From Imperialibacter sp964351395 (GTDB taxonomy: Bacteria > Bacteroidota > Bacteroidia > Cytophagales > Cyclobacteriaceae): a DNA stretch of 64,000 nt. Positions within the stretch are counted from its first letter, which is position 1. Each line of letters opens with the position of its first letter. Of the stretch, positions 8,542 through 16,508 are shown one piece after another. The translations under genes were made by a program, and so were the position numbers. The notes beneath the pieces were generated by a model that was not told the origin of the DNA, made no database searches, and saw only the letters and a program-made list of their open reading frames with translations. The stretch spans positions 124,001-188,000 of the forward strand of contig CAYGOF010000001.1 in NCBI GenBank assembly GCA_964351395.1. Direction: 5' to 3'.

Positions 8542-9029
8542 ATACCATCAAAATAGTAAAACTGGTACCATCCCATTGGCCGAACGTGGAGCGGATATAC
8601 CTGGAAGGCATTGTTACAGGACAAGCTACGTTCGAGACCTTAAGCCCAGGTTGGGAGAACTGGGATGCCGGGCACCTTCAAGAATGCAGGTTAGTTGCCA
8701 GAATTGGAGAAACAATTGCCGGCTGGGCCGCCCTGAGTCCAGTTTCGAAACGACTGGTTTACCGTGGTGTTGCCGAGGTAAGCATATATATTGGAGAGGC
8801 CTTTAGGGGCAAGGGGGTTGGAACAACACTGTTTAAGGAACTTATTGCACAGGCAGAAGCGTCCGGCTTATGGACGCTACAATCATCCATTTTCAGAGAA
8901 AATCTGGCCACCATCGCTTTGCACAAAAAGATGGGTTTTCGGGAAATTGGCTACCGTGAAAAAGTAGCTCAACTTCATGGCATTTGGAAAGACACCGTTT
9001 TATTGGAGAGAAGGAGCAAGTTCATTTAG
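8538..9029 (+). CDS. GNAT N-acetyltransferase, phosphinothricin acetyltransferase-like
   Basis: A 163-residue GNAT enzyme. FRGKGVGTTLFKELI is the acetyl-CoA binding signature (R-x-x-G-x-G), and IYLEGIVTGQATFET near the N-terminus plus ALHKKMGFREIGYREKVA near the C-terminus are the pattern of the PAT/Pat group, which acetylates small amines or amino-acid analogues. The start at 8538 (MNTIKIVKL) overlaps the stop of the preceding gene by four bases, so the two are translationally coupled. An in-frame ATG at 8472 would give an extension lying wholly inside the upstream gene and is not favoured. Natural substrate unknown. Confidence 0.85.
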   Translation: MNTIKIVKLVPSHWPNVERIYLEGIVTGQATFETLSPGWENWDAGHLQECRLVARIGETIAGWAALSPVSKRLVYRGVAEVSIYIGEAFRGKGVGTTLFKELIAQAEASGLWTLQSSIFRENLATIALHKKMGFREIGYREKVAQLHGIWKDTVLLERRSKFI

Positions 9030-9068
9030 CAGTCAGATGGTCCATCAGTCAACACTGCTGCCACAATG

Positions 9069-10337
9069 CTAATAGCCGTACTTTTCTTTCCACAAGGCTT
9101 TCAACTGCTTGCGCATTTCTTCTTCTCTGGCATTTTTTCCAGGATCATACAGTTTAGTCCCGCTGATTTCTTCTGGTAAAAACTCCATTTCGGCAAAGTT
9201 GCCTTTGTAGCTATGTGCATACTGGTAGTCTTTACCATAATTGAGATCTTTCATCAGCTTAGTAGGAGCATTGCGAATGGCCAGCGGCACCGACAAGTCG
9301 CCTGTTTTATGGACAAGAGAAATGGCACTATTGATGGCTTCATAGCTGGCATTGCTTTTTGGGGAGCAGGCCAGGTAGGTGGCACATTGCGATAGAATAA
9401 TGCGGGATTCCGGATAGCCGATCATTGTCACTGCCTGAAAGGCCGAAGTTGCCAGTAGTAGTGCGTTGGGATTGGCGTTGCCAATGTCTTCTGACGCCAG
9501 AATGAGCATCCTTCGTGCAATGAACTTGACGTCTTCCCCTCCTTCAACCATACGAGCCAAATAATAAACGGCAGCGTTAGGGTCGCTTCCTCTTATTGAT
9601 TTGATGAAGGCAGAAATAATATCATAATGCTGTTCCCCTGACTTGTCGTAAATGCTGATCCGCTGCTGGGCAGTGCTGGTCACCATTTCATCGGTAATTT
9701 CCAATGGGTCTTCAGGGTACTGATCTGTCACCAGTTCAAACAAATTCAGCAGCTTTCTGGCATCGCCTCCTGAAAGTCGGAACAAAGCTTCTTTTTCTTT
9801 GAGGGTAATTTTCCTATCCTTAAACTTATCATCTTCTTTCATCGCCCTGGCCAGCAAATTCTCCAGGTCCTTTATTTCAAGCGCCTTCAATGTGTATACC
9901 TGACAACGGCTCAATAAGGCGGAGTTGACCTCAAAGCTTGGATTTTCTGTGGTGGCACCGATCAGGGTAATCTTTCCCTTTTCAACAGCTCCCAGCAAGG
10001 CATCCTGCTGTGATTTATTAAAGCGATGAATTTCGTCGATAAACAAGATGGTACGAATTCCAGGTCGGGCCTTTTGAATTACTTCCCGCACATCTTTAAC
10101 CCCGGCGCTTACGGCGCTCAATGTCTCAAACGGCACTTTGAGTGTATTAGCAACAATATTAGCGATCGTCGTTTTTCCAACGCCCGGAGGTCCCCAAAAA
10201 ATCATAGAGGGAATTTGGCCAGAACGAATCACTTTCCTCAAAATGCCATTTTCCCCCACCAGATGCTCCTGTCCAATCAACTGCTCAAGGTTGACAGGGC
10301 GCATGCGCTCAGCTAGAGGAAAAGTGTTTTGGAACAT
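9069..10337 (-). CDS. rarA: Replication-associated recombination protein A (AAA+ ATPase)
   Basis: A 422-residue AAA+ ATPase of the RarA/MgsA/WRNIP1 family, which acts at stalled replication forks. Walker A GPPGVGKT (49-56), Walker B with DEIHRF (101-106), sensor 1 GATTENPSFE (127-136) and the arginine finger region LLSRCQV (141-147) are all intact. The C-terminal part holds the tetramerisation region, with SDPNAAVYYLARM and the conserved APTKLMKDLNYGKDYQYAH stretch. Length is normal. It lies alone between the acetyltransferase and the VWA gene, with its own leader. Confidence 0.95.
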   Translation of the reverse strand: MFQNTFPLAERMRPVNLEQLIGQEHLVGENGILRKVIRSGQIPSMIFWGPPGVGKTTIANIVANTLKVPFETLSAVSAGVKDVREVIQKARPGIRTILFIDEIHRFNKSQQDALLGAVEKGKITLIGATTENPSFEVNSALLSRCQVYTLKALEIKDLENLLARAMKEDDKFKDRKITLKEKEALFRLSGGDARKLLNLFELVTDQYPEDPLEITDEMVTSTAQQRISIYDKSGEQHYDIISAFIKSIRGSDPNAAVYYLARMVEGGEDVKFIARRMLILASEDIGNANPNALLLATSAFQAVTMIGYPESRIILSQCATYLACSPKSNASYEAINSAISLVHKTGDLSVPLAIRNAPTKLMKDLNYGKDYQYAHSYKGNFAEMEFLPEEISGTKLYDPGKNAREEEMRKQLKALWKEKYGY

Positions 10338-10429
10338 AATTGTTTCAGCTCATTTACCGGGGAAACAAAGTAACTAAATTTGAGCCAAAAGCTCGACGGT
10401 GGTAACCTTGAATTGGGCAAAAAGAAATA

Positions 10430-10474
10430 CGCCTCAGCAGTCAGCGTTAAAATTTTCACGCTGCCGCAGAGGCG
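10430..10474 (-). terminator. Terminator after the VWA-domain gene
   Basis: Two nested stems, CGCCTC/GAGGCG (10430-10435, 10469-10474) and CAGCGT/ACGCTG (10442-10447, 10458-10463). On the minus strand they are followed by TTTCTTTTTG. They lie 20 bases after the stop of the gene at 10494. Confidence 0.7.
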
Positions 10475-10493
10475 CAATCAAACATCAAAGCAC

Positions 10494-12380
10494 TTAGTTC
10501 AACAACATCGCCGACTTCACCAGATTAATGAATTCGATTCTATAGCCATTTTGATCCTGGCCTTTGGCTTCAGTAGCCATGGTCACCACTTGATCGTAGT
10601 TGATATCACCTTTGAATTCTGAATTTCTCAACAGCATACCGAACCCAGCCACCGCAGCTGACCATCTAAAGTTTTGTGAGGTTCTGGCAGTTGGTTTGTC
10701 CATGATGGTATTTACCAAGAGCTTACTAGTGTCGCCATCTGGCTGCTTATAGCGAAGTTTCACGGTCATCAACTCATTCGTTTTGGCTGCATCAGGAACA
10801 ACGCTATTCTGCTGATACTTCAAAGGATCCACAGGCAAGAAGCTGCTTTCAACTCCCACAGGGATAATTTCATAAAGCGCAGTAACGTTATGACCAGAAC
10901 CCAACTCACCGGCATCTTTCTTATCATCATTAAAATCTTCTTTATTTAAAAGCCTATTTTCATAACCGATCAGGCGATAAGCTTGCACTTTGGTTGGGTT
11001 GAACTCTATTTGTATCTTAACGTCTTTGGCAATGGTGAACAACGTACCTCCGAATTCATTGACCAGCACCTTTTTAGCCTCCAGGATATTGTCGATATAA
11101 GCATAATTGCCATTTCCTTTATCAGCTAAGGTCTCCATTTTTGAGTCTTTGTAGTTGCCCATGCCAAAACCCAAGGTAGTTAGGAAAATACCGTCATTTC
11201 TTTTCTGTTCTATAAGCCTTTCCATACCGGCATCGCTCGACTCGCCAACGTTAAAGTCGCCATCTGTAGCCAGTATCACCCGATTATTTCCACCTTCCAC
11301 AAAATTCTCCAAGGCTGTTTTGTAAGCAAGCTGGATACCAGCACCACCTGCTGTCGAACCACCAGCCTGCAACTTATCAAAGGCTTCCATGATCGTTTGC
11401 TTGTCGCTTCCACTTGTGGGGGGCAGTACAAGCCCTGCAGCACCGGCATACACCACTATGGCCACTTTGTCGATGGGTCTAAGTTGTTCGGTGAGCAACT
11501 TAAACGACGACTTAAGCAAAGGCAGCTTGTTTGGACTGCTCATAGAGCCTGACACGTCGATGAGAAAAACCAGGTTGCTTGGGGGCAAATTATCAGTTGG
11601 AATTACTTTCCCCTGCAATCCGATGTGGACCAGATAATGCTTTCCATTCCATGGCGCATAGGATAATTCCGTATTGATAGAAAAGGGGTCGTTACCGTCA
11701 GGCTGTGGATAGTCGTAATCAAAATAGTTGATCATTTCTTCAATTCTTACTGCATCAACTGGTGGCTTTTGCCCTTGATTCAGAAAACGACGCATATTTG
11801 AATAGGAAGCTGCATCCACATCAATTGAAAATGTAGAAAGCGGTTCATTCAGCGGTTGATGGAAAACATTTTCGTGAATAGTAGCATAGCCTTCAGTGTT
11901 ATGAATAATTGGGGGAGCTTCCATTATGTAAGCAGTGCTGTATGCCGCCCCCATTCCCATGACTTTTTTAACTTGCCTCTCGGCTGGTTGACTGACCGCC
12001 ATTTCAAAAAGCATCTCTTCCTCATCTGCCATGTCTTTGTGTTCTGTTTTTGGAGTTGGAACAGCAGGTTTCCAGGCGGGATCCAGCTTCATTTTTACTT
12101 GCATAGCTGCTTTGCCTGCGATAGCCACCTCCTTTTTCTTAAATCCGGGCTTAGTAAAAATCAGCACATCATTGGCGCTTGGAGCTTCAATTTGAAATTC
12201 ACCTTTGCTGTTGGTAACTTCAGTAATTCCAGAAGTTTTAACTGTTACAACTACGTCCGGTATGGGTGCATTGCCTTCATCCATCACCTTGCCTTTGATA
12301 ACAAAGGTTGCTGGACTCAATACATTAAAAGAAGATAACACGAGGGCTATCAGCACGAGGGGTTTAACTGCATTTTTCAT
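10494..12380 (-). CDS. von Willebrand factor A domain protein, YfbK-like, with carboxypeptidase-like N-terminal domain
   Basis: A 628-residue exported protein. A signal peptide (1-24) precedes a carboxypeptidase-regulatory-like beta-sandwich (about 28-98: IKGKVMDEGNAPIPDVVVTV), a linker, a YfbK-type region with IDVDAASYSNMRRFL (186-200) and RIEEMINYFDYDYP, and a VWA domain with an intact MIDAS motif DVSGSMS (275-281). The end matches the DUF3520-like tail of YfbK proteins. VWA domains bind metal and protein ligands; the partner is unknown. It is divergent from a sigma factor/membrane regulator pair across a 220-base spacer with a palindrome, an arrangement that suggests they act together. Confidence 0.85.
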   Translation of the reverse strand: MKNAVKPLVLIALVLSSFNVLSPATFVIKGKVMDEGNAPIPDVVVTVKTSGITEVTNSKGEFQIEAPSANDVLIFTKPGFKKKEVAIAGKAAMQVKMKLDPAWKPAVPTPKTEHKDMADEEEMLFEMAVSQPAERQVKKVMGMGAAYSTAYIMEAPPIIHNTEGYATIHENVFHQPLNEPLSTFSIDVDAASYSNMRRFLNQGQKPPVDAVRIEEMINYFDYDYPQPDGNDPFSINTELSYAPWNGKHYLVHIGLQGKVIPTDNLPPSNLVFLIDVSGSMSSPNKLPLLKSSFKLLTEQLRPIDKVAIVVYAGAAGLVLPPTSGSDKQTIMEAFDKLQAGGSTAGGAGIQLAYKTALENFVEGGNNRVILATDGDFNVGESSDAGMERLIEQKRNDGIFLTTLGFGMGNYKDSKMETLADKGNGNYAYIDNILEAKKVLVNEFGGTLFTIAKDVKIQIEFNPTKVQAYRLIGYENRLLNKEDFNDDKKDAGELGSGHNVTALYEIIPVGVESSFLPVDPLKYQQNSVVPDAAKTNELMTVKLRYKQPDGDTSKLLVNTIMDKPTARTSQNFRWSAAVAGFGMLLRNSEFKGDINYDQVVTMATEAKGQDQNGYRIEFINLVKSAMLLN

Positions 12381-12562
12381 CTTTATTATGTTTTAGTTCT
12401 AAATAGTCCCTTGAAATTTTGTTGCTTTGGCGATCAATGCATCTCTTCGGCTAATCGACCCAGGCTTCTTCCATTGTCACTATTTTTTGATTTTGATAAC
12501 AGGATGCAGTTACATTTCAAATTCCATAAATTGAGGCAATGTTTTTTTCATTAAACTGTTAT

Positions 12563-12579
12563 GTTAGCAGTTGGCTAAC
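12563..12579. promoter_or_regulatory. Palindromic operator candidate between divergent VWA and sigma genes
   Basis: GTTAGC (12563-12568), five bases, GCTAAC (12574-12579): a perfect six-base inverted repeat 22 bases before the sigma-factor start. Its position in a divergent spacer suits a protein-binding site or a leader hairpin. Which of these it is cannot be told. Confidence 0.35.
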
Positions 12580-12601
12580 CACGAACTAAAGTAAAACCCG
12601 T

Positions 12602-13153
12602 TTGGAGTTACTGGATAGATTTTCCGATGAAGCACTTTGGCAAGGTTTTGTAACCGAAAAGGACAGGAGCGTACTTGCGCTACTTTTCAATAGGTATATG
12701 CCCCTTGTATACGGAGTTTGCCTTAAATACCTCGGCGATAGAGAGGAAGCCAAGGACGCTGCCATGGATGTGTTTGAGAAACTATTCGAAACGAAGTCTT
12801 CTCAAAAAGTAGAGAAATTCAAAAGCTGGCTTTTTGTGGTGACCAAAAACCACTGCCTCATGAAACTTCGCTCCAAGAAAAACTCAACTGAAAAAAACCT
12901 TGAGCTGGTTATGGAAACTGGCAACTATGTGCATCCTTTAGACGAAGAAGTGACAGACCAAACATCCGATCTGCAAAAATGTCTGGATGAATTGAAGGCT
13001 GAACAAAAGACATGCGTAGAAATGTTCTACCTGAATAAGAAGACATACGAAGAGATTTCATTGAAAAAGAGCATTGACATCAAGCAGGTAAAAAGTCATA
13101 TACAAAACGGAAAAAGAAATCTTAAGATTTGCATAGAAGGCAAGCATGAGTAA
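12602..13153 (+). CDS. RNA polymerase sigma-70 family (ECF) factor
   Basis: A 183-residue sigma factor. Region 2 is seen as LFNRYMPLVYGVCLKYLGDR with EEAKDAAMDVFEKLFE (about residues 30-65), and region 4 as the helix-turn-helix near the C-terminus (TYEEISLKKSIDIKQVKSHI, about 144-163). A stop at 12587 leaves TTG at 12602 as the only standard start, giving MELLDRF. The gene overlaps the next one by eight bases, so the pair should be made in step. It belongs to the divergent cluster with the VWA protein. Confidence 0.88.
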   Translation: MELLDRFSDEALWQGFVTEKDRSVLALLFNRYMPLVYGVCLKYLGDREEAKDAAMDVFEKLFETKSSQKVEKFKSWLFVVTKNHCLMKLRSKKNSTEKNLELVMETGNYVHPLDEEVTDQTSDLQKCLDELKAEQKTCVEMFYLNKKTYEEISLKKSIDIKQVKSHIQNGKRNLKICIEGKHE

Positions 13154-14285
13154 GGCCGACAAACATATTGAGCCGTCAGGCAAAACTGAGGAAAACGAGC
13201 TTTTCCGCTATCTCAAAGATGAGATGAGTGTGAAAGAAAAGTATGCCTTTGAGCGAAAAATGGAATCAGATCCTTTCACGTATGAAGCCATCGAAGGCTT
13301 TCAGGAAATGGATGTGAAGGCGCTCTCAAAAGACCTCAACAACCTGAAAAAGAAGCTGCATAATATTGATAAGCCCCAAAATAACTACTGGAAAATTGCC
13401 GCAGTCATAGCTCTTATTTTGTTCGCAGGTGTTTCTGCCTGGCGACTTACTACCTCTCCTGCCTCTGAGGAACTTGCCACAACAACCACTGAGGTCGTGG
13501 ATTCAGCATCTATGGAAAGTGAGCCAATGGCTGCAATGGCCACCGATAGTTTGAAAAGTGACTCCGCAGAATTTTTGCAGACTACAACCGCTCCAGTTCA
13601 GGACAACTTGATCGCACAAAATCAGCCCGTAACAACAGATCCGCCAACAAATACCGAACAACAGCCGGTTGCGCAGCAACAAACTGCTCCCGTGGCGGAA
13701 ATCGCCGATGAAGAAATTTTAGAGGAAATCTCAAGCGAAAACGTCGCCAGTCTTGAAATAGCCGACGATCTTACGGCACTACCGGCAGAGCAAAGTGGCC
13801 AGGGTGCTGGATTGGCTGTGCAGGAAGCGGAGAGAAATGAAGTGACGCCTGCTCCCACTTTAGCCGATGCCAAAACTGAGGAGAGCAAACTGGTTGCAGA
13901 GGACGCCCCAATCACGAACGCTGCCAAAAAAGCCAGTTCGAGTCAAGCTGATGCACTCGAAACGTCGGCAGGCGTAGCCAGGAGTTCAAAAGAAGTGGTA
14001 AGTGGACAACTCGCCAACCCATCAAACGGCTGGGAGTCTTTCAGGAAATACGTGGTTGACAATCAGCAATTCACTGCAGGCATGGTGGATGGTGATGTGA
14101 CCTTAAGTTTTACAATCAGTGCGCAAGGTATTCCCCAAAATATCCTGGTAACGAAACCACTTTGCCAAGCCTGCGACCAGGAAGCAATTAGATTGCTTCA
14201 AAACAGTGGCACCTGGCAATATAATAGTGGTATTACGGGATCACCGCTAACAACTGCCACTATTCAAATCAGAGGCCAGCCTTAA
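13146..14285 (+). CDS. Membrane regulator with TonB-like C-terminal domain, probable anti-sigma factor
   Basis: A 379-residue protein encoded in overlap with the sigma factor before it. The cytoplasmic N-terminus (1-79) has ENELFRYLKDEMSVKEKYAF, a helical pattern seen in anti-sigma-like proteins; a membrane helix follows (about 83-101, IAAVIALILFAGVSAWRL). Residues 105-290 are low-complexity (Ala, Glu, Gln, Thr, Pro), probably spanning the periplasm. The last ~85 residues (DGDVTLSFTISAQGIPQNIL onward) resemble a TonB carboxyl domain. Anti-sigma activity is inferred from gene order and topology; no zinc-finger or RskA motif is visible. It may sense an outer-membrane or peptidoglycan partner. 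Confidence 0.65.
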   Translation: MSKADKHIEPSGKTEENELFRYLKDEMSVKEKYAFERKMESDPFTYEAIEGFQEMDVKALSKDLNNLKKKLHNIDKPQNNYWKIAAVIALILFAGVSAWRLTTSPASEELATTTTEVVDSASMESEPMAAMATDSLKSDSAEFLQTTTAPVQDNLIAQNQPVTTDPPTNTEQQPVAQQQTAPVAEIADEEILEEISSENVASLEIADDLTALPAEQSGQGAGLAVQEAERNEVTPAPTLADAKTEESKLVAEDAPITNAAKKASSSQADALETSAGVARSSKEVVSGQLANPSNGWESFRKYVVDNQQFTAGMVDGDVTLSFTISAQGIPQNILVTKPLCQACDQEAIRLLQNSGTWQYNSGITGSPLTTATIQIRGQP

Positions 14286-14334
14286 TTGGCATCTGGTCAA
14301 TATAGTACCTAACTTCAAAGCTTAATTCCAGGCT

Positions 14335-15219
14335 ATGAAGTCAAACCCCTGGTGGGTCCACCCAGCACTTTTAATGACAGGCTTGATCTACGGCGCTAAC
14401 TACAGCATCGCTAAATCGGTTATGCCCGAACCAGTGTCTCCCTTCGGTTTCATTTTCATAAGGGTATTGATTGCTTGTACTTTCTTTTGGCTAATCTCCT
14501 TTGCAATTGCCCCCGAAAGAATCAAATCAAGGAGAGACTACTTCCGTTTATTCGGCTCGGCGATTTTTGGTGCCGGCATCAATATGTTGCTATTTTTTAA
14601 AGGGCTAAGCATGACCTCCCCTGTGAATGGATCATTGATCATGACCCTTACTCCTGTGGTTGTGGTAACGGTATCTTACATTGTATTAAAAGAAAGCATC
14701 ACACGGAGAAAGATCCTCGGACTAGCGTTCGGGTTTAGTGGAGCAGTCTTCTTAATAGGCTTGCATGAGTTCTCCTTAAGCAACGACTCACTTTTGGGAG
14801 ACCTGATGGTGATCGGAAACGCAGCCACTTATGGGATCTATCTTGTGTTGGTAAAGCCACTAATGGCACGCTACCACCCGATTACCGTAGCAAAGTGGGT
14901 GTTTCTTTTTGGACTCTTTTTCATTACTCCATTTTCAATTAGCGGTGCGATGCATATTTCATTTGCTGAACTCACAAATGTGCAATGGGCGAGCGTGACC
15001 TATGTGATTCTTGGCACGACTGTCTTTGCCTACCTTGCCAATATTTCAGCGTTGAAGCATGTTAACTCGTCAGTGGTAGGCTATTATATATTCCTGCAAC
15101 CACTATTTGCCGCACTTATTGAGATTGCCACTGGCCGTGAGTTACCTACGATCGGAAAACTAGTCTCAGCAATATTGATCTTTCTTGGTGTTTACCTCGT
15201 AAGTGTTAAGCGAGGGTGA
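14335..15219 (+). CDS. EamA/DMT-family transporter
   Basis: A 294-residue membrane protein with about ten hydrophobic helices arranged as two EamA repeats, the second beginning near residue 155. Typical family features are GLIYGANYSIAK in helix 1, a GFSGAVFLIG stretch, and LGTTVFAYLANISALKHVNS in the second half. Drug/metabolite transporters move small metabolites or amino acids; the substrate is not readable. The stop codon at 15217-15219 abuts the stop of the converging threonine aldolase gene with no base between them. Confidence 0.85.
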   Translation: MKSNPWWVHPALLMTGLIYGANYSIAKSVMPEPVSPFGFIFIRVLIACTFFWLISFAIAPERIKSRRDYFRLFGSAIFGAGINMLLFFKGLSMTSPVNGSLIMTLTPVVVVTVSYIVLKESITRRKILGLAFGFSGAVFLIGLHEFSLSNDSLLGDLMVIGNAATYGIYLVLVKPLMARYHPITVAKWVFLFGLFFITPFSISGAMHISFAELTNVQWASVTYVILGTTVFAYLANISALKHVNSSVVGYYIFLQPLFAALIEIATGRELPTIGKLVSAILIFLGVYLVSVKRG

Positions 15220-16254
15220 TTAAAAAGCATTTTTGAGTTTCGCGATCGCCTGGCCGAAGTAACTGACCATGTCATCATTGATATCCAGGTGCGTCACCAA
15301 CCTTACCTCGTGCTTGCCAAATGGAACTGCCAGGATACCTATCTCCTTCAGTTTCCCCACCATGTCAGTTGCCAGTATCTTCTTATCAAGTTCAAAAATC
15401 ACAATATTGGTGTCGACCGGCAGCAACCCAGTAACATAAGGTAATTCGTTTACCATCTTACCAAGTTCTTTCGCTTTTTTATGGTCCTCCTTTATCCTTT
15501 CTATATGATGATCAAGCGCATAGGTACATGCGGCTGCCAGAAACCCTGCCTGACGCATCCCTCCTCCAAACACCTTTCTAACCCGCTTTGCCTTTTTCAT
15601 TAATTCTGCGCTGCCCACTAGCGCCGACCCGACAGGAGCACCTAAGCCTTTCGAGAAACAGATAGAAACCGTATCGAATAGCACTCCAACCTCTTGAGGT
15701 TTGTCTCCTGTTTCTGCGAGTGCATTGAAAATTCGGGCGCCGTCCAGGTGCATTTTCAGTCCGGCTCCACGGGCAGCTTCACTTACAGCCTTCATTTCAG
15801 CCAATGTATAATAGGCACCCCCTCCTTTATTCATGGTATTTTCAAGGGAAACAAGACGGGTTAGTGGCAAATGGATATCATCAGGGTTGTTGACGTTTTC
15901 AGTGACGTGCATAGGAGAAAGCCTTCCGCGGTCACCATCTACAAGTCTTGCAGAAATAAGGGAATTACTGGCAATACCCCCACCCTCGTATAAATAAATA
16001 TGAGAGCGCTTGTCGCAGATTACCTCATCCTGTGGTTGGGTTTGAATTCGGATCGCAATCTGGTTGGTCATTGTGCCTGATGGGCAGTAAATAGCAGACT
16101 CCTTTCCGAACAGGGTAGCGATTTTCCGCTCCAGGTGTTTGATGCTTGGATCTTCGTTAAAAACGTCGTCGCCCACTTCCGCTTTCATCATCGCATCGAG
16201 CATTCCTGGCGTTGGCCTGGTTACGGTATCACTTCTGAAATCTACTATCATCAT
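15220..16254 (-). CDS. ltaE: Low-specificity L-threonine aldolase
   Basis: A 344-residue PLP enzyme that cleaves L-threonine or allo-threonine to glycine and acetaldehyde in the cytoplasm. Markers are DFRSDTVTRPTPGM (5-18), GDDVFNEDPS (28-37), HLDGARIFN (169-177) and the PLP-binding lysine in SICFSKGLGAPVGSA (K202). Length is normal. Two consecutive ATG codons (16254 and 16251) make the exact start uncertain by one residue. The 3' end abuts the EamA gene. Confidence 0.93.
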   Translation of the reverse strand: MMIVDFRSDTVTRPTPGMLDAMMKAEVGDDVFNEDPSIKHLERKIATLFGKESAIYCPSGTMTNQIAIRIQTQPQDEVICDKRSHIYLYEGGGIASNSLISARLVDGDRGRLSPMHVTENVNNPDDIHLPLTRLVSLENTMNKGGGAYYTLAEMKAVSEAARGAGLKMHLDGARIFNALAETGDKPQEVGVLFDTVSICFSKGLGAPVGSALVGSAELMKKAKRVRKVFGGGMRQAGFLAAACTYALDHHIERIKEDHKKAKELGKMVNELPYVTGLLPVDTNIVIFELDKKILATDMVGKLKEIGILAVPFGKHEVRLVTHLDINDDMVSYFGQAIAKLKNAF

Positions 16255-16508
16255 GGCGGCAAGATATTAAAATGTTGCGATTCCAAGCAAAGAGAGCAAG
16301 AGTCATTGCATAACCAAACCAATCAGCTTTAAATATAAAAATCGCCCGGTAGTTGTGTCCAAAACGCCACATTGCTGGTTTTCTTAAGGTTCTTGGGAAA
16401 TCTCCTATCCAATAAAATGAATTCTCCTTGCTTTTTGTGACTTCCTCATGATTTCTGGCTTTCTGTTTTTCCGTCAATTTGCAGCCAGATTAAAAAAAGG
16501 AACTCTCT

